Below are positions 1-4,862 of a stretch of 13,143 nucleotides of DNA, piece after piece; the stretch's first letter is position 1, and every line of letters begins with the position of its first letter. This stretch comes from RGIG8748 sp045646525. Lineage in GTDB: Bacteria > Bacillota > Clostridia > UMGS1810. The notes beneath the pieces were generated by a model. The model was given only the letters and a program-made list of their open reading frames with translations, did not search any database and was not told where the DNA came from. The position numbers and the translations under genes are program-made. The stretch lies in assembly GCA_045646525.1 (NCBI GenBank), contig JAZRKX010000053.1:1-13143 (forward strand). Reading direction: 5' to 3'.

Positions 1-23
1 TATACAAATGCATATGACGGGAT

Positions 24-66
24 ATTCGTCAAGGGCAGCAAAGCTGCTTGTTTACCCTTGATGAAT
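24..66. repeat. Nested inverted repeat (stem-loop)
   Basis: The arms ATTCGTCAAGGG (24-35) and CCCTTGATGAAT (55-66) pair over 12 positions with one G-T wobble. Inside them GCAGC (35-39) and GCTGC (43-47) form a second small hairpin with an AAA loop. No U-tract follows, so it is not a normal intrinsic terminator on this strand. It could be the 3' region of a gene or mobile element that lies left of the window. The role is unknown. Confidence 0.6.
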
Positions 67-90
67 GCCTCGGAATATGCTACCGCCGAA

Positions 91-140
91 ATTGTACATT
101 TTCACTTGCCCTTTTTGTACATTTTCGCTTGACATTTACA
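91..140. mobile_element. Possible IS21-like element terminus
   Basis: Two direct copies of a 16-17 bp motif, TTGTACATTTTC-A/G-CTTG (starting near 92 and 115), lie close together, and the block ends ACATTTACA at 140. Read on the minus strand it begins TGTAAATGTC and carries repeated AAAATGTACA. IS21-family elements end in 5'-TG...CA-3' and have multiple internal terminal repeats, so this resembles such an end with the transposase genes to the left, outside the window. No istA/istB coding sequence and no target-site duplication can be seen. The assignment is a resemblance only. Confidence 0.3.
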
Positions 141-155
141 AATCACATCTATAAT
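129..155 (+). promoter_or_regulatory. Sigma-A type promoter into the cassette array
   Basis: TTGACA (129-134) and TATAAT (150-155) match both consensus hexamers exactly, but the spacer is 15 nt where 17 is optimal. Transcription would start near 162, about 19 nt before the first small gene. The -35 lies in the possible IS-like end and the -10 in the flanking DNA, the arrangement of a hybrid promoter made by an insertion. It is the clearest promoter visible upstream of the array. Confidence 0.55.
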
Positions 156-180
156 TGTTTCGTTTTTAATAGGAATTCTA

Positions 181-402
181 ATGTGTATATACGGAAATTT
201 TAAAAGCAGAATTATTTGTGGATGTAGTCTTTTAGTGTTAGCGATTTTCAGTATTCTTATTTGTATATCTGGAAATTCACCTGATTACTTAATATTTCCG
301 TTTTTCATGTTGCCATTTTTTGTGATTACATCGATTATTTTCATTTTTTATGACTTGACAAAAATGTTAAAATGGATAAAGCGAAAAAAACCTAACCGAT
401 GA
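181..402 (+). CDS. Small two-helix membrane protein, unknown function
   Basis: This predicted 73-aa protein consists almost entirely of two hydrophobic stretches (about residues 10-30 and 36-59). It ends in a strongly basic tail (KWIKRKKPNR), which suggests a membrane hairpin with the C-terminus in the cytoplasm. The start ATG has AGGA at 171-174, six bases upstream. It is the only gene of the island not preceded by a normal copy of the leader repeat; a promoter-like pair at 129-155 sits directly upstream instead. No family is recognised. Size and composition fit the other accessory genes to its right, but a short hydrophobic ORF in AT-rich DNA could also be fortuitous. Confidence 0.55.
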   Translation: MCIYGNFKSRIICGCSLLVLAIFSILICISGNSPDYLIFPFFMLPFFVITSIIFIFYDLTKMLKWIKRKKPNR

Positions 403-482
403 TTTTACTTACAACACGAAGGGTCGGTTCGGTTTTACTCTTGTCAAGTCTATAAAATTTAAAAGAATAGTTTGTCGATTTA

Positions 483-540
483 TTGCATCTAAACCTTATG
501 TGTCGCAATATGATATGTCGAATAATGTAGAAAAAAGGAG
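483..540 (+). repeat. Leader repeat R1
   Basis: First clear copy of the repeat that precedes each cassette gene. It starts TTGCATCTAAACC, has the TGTGTCGCAATATG core, lacks one G found in most copies (ATATG-ATATG), and ends in the variant AATAATGTAG followed by AAAAAAGGAG. The last bases are the Shine-Dalgarno of the 117-aa gene, five bases before its ATG. The YTAAC tail seen upstream of other copies is not recognisable here. Confidence 0.9.
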
Positions 541-545
541 AAAGT

Positions 546-899
546 ATGTTTAGAAAGAAAAAGATAGAAAAGAAAATTCCTGAAAATACATATAGAGTTA
601 TAAAAATTAGTAAAGAGGCATTGTTCGAATTTATTTATGAATCATTTATAGATAATCAGGAAACTTTTTTTGATATAGCAGATGGTACAAAAATAGCTAC
701 CTCGTTTGATATGGATTGGGAAAACGATTCGTTTATTATGGTCGCCCAAAATGCAAATGATGATCTGCCATTCGGTAAGGAGATTGATGTCAAGAAAATA
801 TCTGATTCAATAGATGATACGACAAACACAATGTATGCTGACAACAGATATATAGAATTGACGCAAGAACAACTCGATGCAATTCAAGAAAAGGAATAA
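546..899 (+). CDS. Hypothetical 117-aa cassette protein
   Basis: Unrecognised soluble protein of 117 residues. It begins with a basic patch (MFRKKKIEKK), followed by an acidic body with alternating hydrophobic segments (EALFEFIYESFI, DSFIMVAQNA), and ends in a Glu/Gln-rich helix-like tail. No signal peptide, membrane segment or cysteine is present. The start is fixed by AAAGGAG at 534-540 supplied by repeat R1, with five bases to the ATG. The gene ends just before the next cassette junction. Its neighbours in the array are unrelated in sequence, so no function can be drawn from context beyond membership of the array. Confidence 0.8.
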   Translation: MFRKKKIEKKIPENTYRVIKISKEALFEFIYESFIDNQETFFDIADGTKIATSFDMDWENDSFIMVAQNANDDLPFGKEIDVKKISDSIDDTTNTMYADNRYIELTQEQLDAIQEKE

Positions 900-940
900 T
901 TTTTTGTTCTTAACTTAATATAAAATTTCTTAAAAATGGT

Positions 941-996
941 TTGCATCTAAACCTTATGCCTCGCAATATGGATATGTCGAATGTTGTCGAAAGGAG
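941..996 (+). repeat. Leader repeat R2 with conserved upstream tail
   Basis: A full 56-bp copy: TTGCATCTAAACC, TTATGCCTCGCAATATGG, then ATATGTCGAATGTTGTCG and AAAGGAG. The conserved tail starts at CTTAAC (909-914), 27 nt before the TTG, just after the previous stop codon. GGTTT (938-942) and AAACC (949-953) can form a small hairpin with a six-base loop. Confidence 0.92.
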
Positions 997-1004
997 ATGT
1001 GAAT

Positions 1005-1418
1005 GTGTTGAAAAAAGAAAATTTTTCTTTGCACTTAAAAACATTAGATAAAGTTAAAGTGTTTTATGTTGAAATGCAGTTTGATGAAGACACAGAGGTT
1101 GATAAATTTTCAATGGTTATAGATGGCGAAAAACTTGAATTAACAGGAAACACAGAAAGTATTTTTATGGAACTTTCAAAAATATTAAAAGATAAATATG
1201 AAATACATTCATGTTATACTTGTAGATACGGAAACTTTTGCCCAACTGGTGACATAGATAATGAAATCTTTTGTGTCAATGATTTTGAACCTAAATGCAA
1301 ATCAGATTTGTACTTTGTAACAGAAGATAGTGCAGAACGGAAAAAGAGGAGTCGCACATTGTTTGATGTTTGTGAAGAATTTCAACCGTGTAGTGATGAC
1401 TATTACACATACAAATAA
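1005..1418 (+). CDS. Cys-rich hypothetical cassette protein
   Basis: Unnamed protein of 137 aa if started at GTG 1005. An ATG at 981 is in frame, but it lies inside the repeat and upstream of the Shine-Dalgarno (990-996), so GTG 1005 (8-nt spacing) or TTG 1008 is preferred. The N-terminal half is a mixed alpha/beta region. The C-terminal half has seven cysteines at about 70, 73, 79, 90, 98, 123 and 129, including CYTCRYGNFCPTGD, then EIFCVNDFEPKCKSDL, and a KKRSRTLFDVCEEF block. This looks like a small zinc- or disulfide-stabilised module. The C-terminal block seems familiar from clostridial hypothetical proteins, but no family name can be given from sequence alone. No signal peptide is visible, which favours metal binding in the cytoplasm. 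Confidence 0.82.
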   Translation: MLKKENFSLHLKTLDKVKVFYVEMQFDEDTEVDKFSMVIDGEKLELTGNTESIFMELSKILKDKYEIHSCYTCRYGNFCPTGDIDNEIFCVNDFEPKCKSDLYFVTEDSAERKKRSRTLFDVCEEFQPCSDDYYTYK

Positions 1419-1458
1419 TTTTCTGTCTTAACTTGACATGAATTACATCGAAAAAGGA

Positions 1459-1513
1459 TTGCATCTAAATCTTATGTGTCGCAATAAGGATGTCGAATAT
1501 TGTCGAAAAGGAA
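1459..1513 (+). repeat. Leader repeat R3 with conserved upstream tail
   Basis: Variant copy with AAATC in place of AAACC and a short deletion (GCAATAAGGATG), ending GAATATTGTCG and AAAAGGAAG. The tail begins CTTAAC at 1427-1432, 27 nt upstream. Tail and distal half can pair imperfectly: ACATC (1445-1449) with GATGT (1489-1493), ATT (1442-1444) with AAT (1496-1498), and GACA (1435-1438) with TGTC (1501-1504). Confidence 0.9.
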
Positions 1514-1521
1514 GTGGTAAA

Positions 1522-1851
1522 ATGAAAAAATGTAAAATGCCTCTATTAGATAAGTTTGTAGTAGTATTAATTATATTGAATTTTTTAGGTATTGCAAATA
1601 CGGCAATATTCGCAGATAAGCTTTATAGAATTACAAATATTTTTGATTATATTATTGCTGGACTATTTATGTATACTATTTTCGTAATACCAATAGCAAT
1701 AGTTGTTGGAATTATTTTAAATATTATATCAAGCATTAAAAAGATAAAAACCGGTAAAAAGTATTGGATAAATATTGCGTATATGCTCATTCTTGTTTTA
1801 ACCATTCCGTTTTGGTATGAATTTTGGTATCTTGCATTAATGAGTGTTTAA
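1522..1851 (+). CDS. Three-helix integral membrane protein, unknown function
   Basis: Predicted 109-aa membrane protein with a short basic N-terminus (MKKCK) and three hydrophobic segments at roughly residues 12-32, 42-69 and 84-107. A basic cytoplasmic-type loop (KKIKTGKKYW) separates helices two and three, and the C-terminus is aromatic (FWYEFWYL). The longer in-frame start at 1438 lies upstream of repeat R3 and would translate it. ATG 1522 sits eight bases after AAAAGGAAG (1505-1513), so it is the better start. No family is recognised. The stop codon is 26 nt before the next repeat, so gene and repeat are tightly packed. Confidence 0.8.
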   Translation: MKKCKMPLLDKFVVVLIILNFLGIANTAIFADKLYRITNIFDYIIAGLFMYTIFVIPIAIVVGIILNIISSIKKIKTGKKYWINIAYMLILVLTIPFWYEFWYLALMSV

Positions 1852-1877
1852 ATCCTGTACATACCTTGAAATTTGGC

Positions 1878-1933
1878 TTGCATCTAAACCTTATGTGTCG
1901 CAATATGGATATGCCGAATATTGTCGAAAGGAG
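1878..1933 (+). repeat. Leader repeat R4
   Basis: Full 56-bp copy of the TGTGTCGC type, with one change (ATGCCGAAT for ATGTCGAAT), ending TTGTCG and AAAGGAG. The upstream tail is poorly conserved. The TTAAA overlapping the previous stop codon (1848-1852) lies about where other copies have TTAAC. Confidence 0.9.
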
Positions 1934-1947
1934 AGAAGGGATTTTTG

Positions 1948-2286
1948 ATGAAATATATTATTCCAGATGAGCTTTATAATGAGTATAAGTCAAGAGATGA
2001 TATTAAGAAAATAATAAACGAAAAAGAATATACTCGTATCGCTGGTTCGGAAATTGTAAGTATAGCTAATCGAAAACTATTTATGATATACATTGATGAA
2101 TCAGTGAATTGTAGAATAGGTGATTTGATAGAAGATGAAAATGGAAATCATTTTACTATTGAATCAGTAGCACATTTTAATTTTGGGGCAAATCCTGTTC
2201 CGGAATGGTATTACAATATGCCATATATACAAATAAGCAGTCACGAAACTGATTCGATTGGTGAGTATGTAATCGTATGCAAATAA
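1948..2286 (+). CDS. Hypothetical 112-aa cassette protein
   Basis: Unrecognised small soluble protein (112 aa). An N-terminal helical part (PDELYNEYKSRDDIKKIINEKEY) leads into a beta-rich C-terminal half containing RIGDLIEDENGNHFTIESV and a final IQISSH...EYVIVCK segment, reminiscent of a small barrel or SH3-like fold. That fold reading is only an impression. The in-frame TTG at 1921 lies within repeat R4, upstream of its AAAGGAG. ATG 1948 is preferred; its spacing from AAAGGAG is long (14 nt), but a second purine run GAAGGG (1935-1940) lies seven bases before it. No membrane segment or signal peptide is present. Confidence 0.78.
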   Translation: MKYIIPDELYNEYKSRDDIKKIINEKEYTRIAGSEIVSIANRKLFMIYIDESVNCRIGDLIEDENGNHFTIESVAHFNFGANPVPEWYYNMPYIQISSHETDSIGEYVIVCK

Positions 2287-2327
2287 TCTTTTGTCTTAAC
2301 CTGATACGAACTTGATGTCAGAAAAAT

Positions 2328-2383
2328 TTGCATCTAAACCTTATGCCTCGCAATATGGATATGTCGAAAGATGTCGAAAGGAG
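2328..2383 (+). repeat. Leader repeat R5 with conserved upstream tail
   Basis: Full 56-bp copy of the TGCCTCGC type, with GTCGAAAGATGTCG in place of GTCGAATGTTGTCG, and AAAGGAG at 2377-2383. The tail begins CTTAAC (2295-2300), 28 nt before the TTG, and reads CTGATACGAACTTGATGTC, the clearest form of the tail consensus. Confidence 0.92.
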
Positions 2384-2390
2384 TGGTTTG

Positions 2391-3086
2391 ATGAAAAAGA
2401 AAATCATAGTAACTACGTTAGCAATTGTAGTTATTGTAACATTAAGTGTTGTAGTTGCTTTATGGTTTAATCCGAATCTAAATAAATTCAAATTAAAAAA
2501 TGTAGAGAATAATGCGTTGGAATATATACATCAAACATATCCTGAATTTACAGTTGATGATATTTCTGTTAGACACGAGTGGAAATCAAATCATTATGTT
2601 GTTGATTATAATGACGGGAAAGGCGAAAGCCGAACGATAATATTTGACCATACTGGTGCGGAAATTTTCACAGATGAATATATTGACAGTAGGGCTTGGG
2701 AAATTGTACATGCATACGAGTCGGGTATAGAGCAAAAAGTGGACAACGTATTAAAAAATATATTAGGTGAGTATTCTACACATTATGTAATTATTGACGA
2801 TGAAAAAGCCTTCTGTAAAGAACGAGAAATTGCGTTAGAAAGATTAGATATATCAAAAGATTTAGTAAAATGTAGTATAGGTATTAGCGGAGGAGAGAAT
2901 GCGACGACTTATGATTTTGCAAAGCTTTCCAAAGAAATCTATGTTGGAATATCCTCTTTAGATTTACCGATAGAGGAAATACAAATTCATCAACAAAACT
3001 CACCGGATAGTAGATTTGATATAACTTGCCCTGTGGATATGGGTGCAATGAGCATAGAAGAAATTGATAAACTTGTTAGGAAGTAA
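2391..3086 (+). CDS. Membrane-anchored extracytoplasmic protein, unknown
   Basis: Protein of 231 aa with a basic start (MKKK) and one hydrophobic segment at residues 5-27 that lacks a clear lipobox or signal-peptidase site, so it is likely a single-pass N-terminal anchor. The remainder is hydrophilic and mixed alpha/beta, with HQTYPEFTVDDISVRHEW and VVDYNDGKGESRTIIFDHTG resembling strands of small PepSY- or DUF-type secreted domains. No catalytic motif is evident. The upstream in-frame TTG at 2328 is inside repeat R5. ATG 2391 is chosen because the repeat's AAAGGAG lies seven bases upstream and because it places the signal anchor at the N-terminus. Confidence 0.82.
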   Translation: MKKKIIVTTLAIVVIVTLSVVVALWFNPNLNKFKLKNVENNALEYIHQTYPEFTVDDISVRHEWKSNHYVVDYNDGKGESRTIIFDHTGAEIFTDEYIDSRAWEIVHAYESGIEQKVDNVLKNILGEYSTHYVIIDDEKAFCKEREIALERLDISKDLVKCSIGISGGENATTYDFAKLSKEIYVGISSLDLPIEEIQIHQQNSPDSRFDITCPVDMGAMSIEEIDKLVRK

Positions 3087-3134
3087 ATATAAATTTTCGT
3101 TTCTAACCTGATTTGAACTTAACACCAAAAAGGT

Positions 3135-3184
3135 TTGCATCTAAACCTTATGCCTCGCAATGTCGAATAATGTAAAAAGGGAGG
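3135..3184 (+). repeat. Leader repeat R6, internally deleted
   Basis: Shortened copy. After TTATGCCTCGCAA the next bases are TGTCGAATAATGTA, so about eight bases found in other copies (around TATGGATA) are missing. It ends AAAAAGGGAGG. The tail begins TCTAAC at 3102-3107, 28 nt upstream. GGTTT (3132-3136) pairs with AAACC (3143-3147). Confidence 0.9.
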
Positions 3185-3191
3185 AACCTAT

Positions 3192-4157
3192 ATGTCTTTT
3201 TATAGATTGAATGATTGTAGGTTGGAACTTAATGAAAATGGGAAAATTACGGAAATAGTTTTTCCTGAAAAAGTATATGGCGTTCCTACATTTAATAACA
3301 GCAGAAGATATGTTGCTGTTGCATCAGTAAATAAGATTTTTGTTTATGATTTTGAAATTGAAACTATTATAACATTGTTGAATAAGTCAAAACATCATAT
3401 AACTGGTGTTCGATTTGATAAAAAAGATAATCTTTATTATATTGATGGTAACAATATAGGTGTTATAGATATTGTAACTTCCAACGATACTATCTTGTAT
3501 AACGTAGGGAAAAAACAACATAATCCGCAGAATATAGGTGTAAGCCCTAATGGGAGATATGTGTCATTTTGCAGGTATCGTGGTGACAATTTGTGCTTGT
3601 ACTTGTATGATATGCAAAAGGAAGAATTTAAGGACTATAAACTTTCTATATATCACTATGCTTGGTTGGATGATGACCATCTTGTTTGGTCAAAGGGTGG
3701 CGGATTGAAAGTATTGGATGTCAATACAGGAAAAAGTCAGTTAATAGTTAAAGATCATAAATCTTTGATTAAAAAAATCAATAAAGAAAACATTGAAATG
3801 TTTGATGTTTTCAAAGGAATAGACAACACTTCATTATTCGTAGATTTGGAGTTACTTAGAGTGTTAAACGGAAATATTTATTTTTCGTTGGCAATTAACT
3901 ATTTTGGTAATGGTGTGTCGGAAGATGCAAAACAACATTATGGTATTTGGTCTATAAACCTTGAAGAAAATACAGTAGAATTTCATTATAAATTTTCAAG
4001 TGAGTATAGAAAAGCAACTGCAGGATATAAGTTTTTAATGAATGACGGAAGTTTGGCTTGGGCAAAAAATGATTGGCATATTTTTGATGGTATAACAGAA
4101 ACAACTTTACTTGGTGATTGGGAACAAGTAATATGTTTTGATAGCTTAAATGCTTAA
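3192..4157 (+). CDS. WD40/TolB-like beta-propeller protein
   Basis: Cytoplasmic-type protein of 321 aa without a signal peptide. It has repeated beta-propeller blade patterns: NNSRRYVAVASVNKIFVYDFE, GVRFDKKDNLYYIDGNNIGVIDI, GVSPNGRYVSFCRYRGDNLCLYLYDM, AWLDDDHLVWSKGGGLKVLDV and NDGSLAWAKNDWHIFDG. The blades have the strand-turn-strand form with terminal 'YD' or 'LD' found in WD40 and TolB-like propellers. No enzymatic domain is attached, so a binding or scaffold role is the most that can be inferred. The start ATG is seven bases after AAAAAGGGAGG, the end of repeat R6. It is the largest gene of the array. Confidence 0.85.
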   Translation: MSFYRLNDCRLELNENGKITEIVFPEKVYGVPTFNNSRRYVAVASVNKIFVYDFEIETIITLLNKSKHHITGVRFDKKDNLYYIDGNNIGVIDIVTSNDTILYNVGKKQHNPQNIGVSPNGRYVSFCRYRGDNLCLYLYDMQKEEFKDYKLSIYHYAWLDDDHLVWSKGGGLKVLDVNTGKSQLIVKDHKSLIKKINKENIEMFDVFKGIDNTSLFVDLELLRVLNGNIYFSLAINYFGNGVSEDAKQHYGIWSINLEENTVEFHYKFSSEYRKATAGYKFLMNDGSLAWAKNDWHIFDGITETTLLGDWEQVICFDSLNA

Positions 4158-4199
4158 TTTTTTAATCCTAACATAACACGAACATCACACCAAAATTGT

Positions 4200-4255
4200 T
4201 TGCATCTAAACCATATGTGTCGCAATATGAATATGTCGAATGTTGTCGAAAGGAG
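4200..4255 (+). repeat. Leader repeat R7 with conserved upstream tail
   Basis: Full 56-bp copy of the TGTGTCGC type with CCATATG for CCTTATG and AATATG for GATATG. The tail begins CCTAAC (4167-4172), 28 nt upstream. AACACGAACAT (4175-4185) can pair with ATGTCGAATGTT (4233-4244) as an imperfect stem of about ten pairs, with an unpaired A on one side and AA on the other. Confidence 0.92.
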
Positions 4256-4262
4256 AATACAT

Positions 4263-4739
4263 ATGAAGAAAGAAATGGCAATAGGTTGCGGAATAGGTTG
4301 TGGAACTTCTTTATTATTGGTAATCGTTTTTGTTGTTAGTTTTATGATGTGGTTTTCTAATATGATTGACGACAGTTTATCAAAAAAAGAGATTTTCAAG
4401 TTGGTAAAAGACAATTATTCTATAATTTTAGATGATATAGAAGAAAAAGACTTTTCTGATACTGAAAAATTAAAAGGTGTACAGGAAGTATATTCTGATA
4501 CAGAAATAGTAGATGTATATTGTGGTGGAAGTGGATTTGGGTCTGCAACAAGCTATTATGGCTTTTATTACTCTCCTGATGGGTTGCCCAAAGATTCTTG
4601 GTGTGGCAGTAGTTTTGGAAGAGCTGAACAGCTAAAACCTGACGGGGAAGGTTTCTCTATTAAATATTCAAATGATGACAATTGCTATTATACAGAAAAA
4701 ATAAGAGATAACTTTTTCTATTATGAAGCACATTTTTAA
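4263..4739 (+). CDS. Membrane-anchored Cys/Gly-rich protein, unknown
   Basis: Protein of 158 aa. A Gly/Cys-rich N-terminus (AIGCGIGCGTS) leads into one hydrophobic helix at about residues 14-32, then an acidic extracytoplasmic part with Gly/Tyr/Ser-rich stretches (YCGGSGFGSATSYYGFYYSPDG, DSWCGSSFG). Three further cysteines in this part could form disulfides. No family is recognised. The longer in-frame TTG at 4200 would translate repeat R7. ATG 4263 is preferred, seven bases after AAAGGAG (4249-4255). The stop codon is one base before the terminal repeat copy R8, so the usual tail, if present, would overlap the last codons. Confidence 0.8.
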   Translation: MKKEMAIGCGIGCGTSLLLVIVFVVSFMMWFSNMIDDSLSKKEIFKLVKDNYSIILDDIEEKDFSDTEKLKGVQEVYSDTEIVDVYCGGSGFGSATSYYGFYYSPDGLPKDSWCGSSFGRAEQLKPDGEGFSIKYSNDDNCYYTEKIRDNFFYYEAHF

Positions 4740-4740
4740 A

Positions 4741-4767
4741 TTGCATCTAAACCTTATGCCTCACAAT
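4741..4767 (+). repeat. Truncated terminal leader repeat R8
   Basis: The first 27 bases of the repeat are present (TTGCATCTAAACC then TTATGCCTCACAAT, one change in the core). The TATGGATATGTCG and AAAGGAG half is absent and unrelated sequence follows. No cassette gene is attached. It marks the right end of the array. Confidence 0.85.
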
Positions 4768-4786
4768 CATCTCAAATAAGAGGCAT
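4756..4786. repeat. Inverted repeat at the array boundary
   Basis: ATGCCTC (4756-4762), inside truncated repeat R8, is repeated inverted as GAGGCAT (4780-4786), with 17 bases between. No U-tract follows, so it is not a convincing terminator. It spans the point where homology to the repeat stops. Confidence 0.5.
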
Positions 4787-4862
4787 CCAGCTTATACAGT
4801 CTTTATAAATAGAGAATGACAAGTCCAAATAAAATCTTATGGTGTATGAGGAGGGAACTGAT

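Noticed and set aside
403..482. Terminator after the first small gene (AACCGA and TCGGTT with TTTT after)
   Set aside because: Only six paired bases with a loop over 20 nt and a broken T-tract; too weak to call.
1438..1521. N-terminal extension of the three-helix membrane protein back to 1438 (and similar extensions at 981, 1921, 2328, 4200)
   Set aside because: These would translate the leader repeat and place the Shine-Dalgarno inside the gene; the downstream starts have well-placed AAAGGAG or AAGGAAG sites.
909..4255. Calling the units true integron attC sites
   Set aside because: The first base of RYYYAAC is wrong in every copy, no GTTRRRY partner box is present, copy R2 folds poorly, and no integron integrase is in the window. 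Kept only as a hypothesis.
4154..4414. Minus-strand open frame over repeat R7
   Set aside because: It lies antisense to a repeat and a better supported gene, with no ribosome binding site.
483..4767. The repeats as a CRISPR array
   Set aside because: Copies are about 56 bp, lie 400-1060 bp apart, are separated by open reading frames rather than short spacers, and carry ribosome binding sites.
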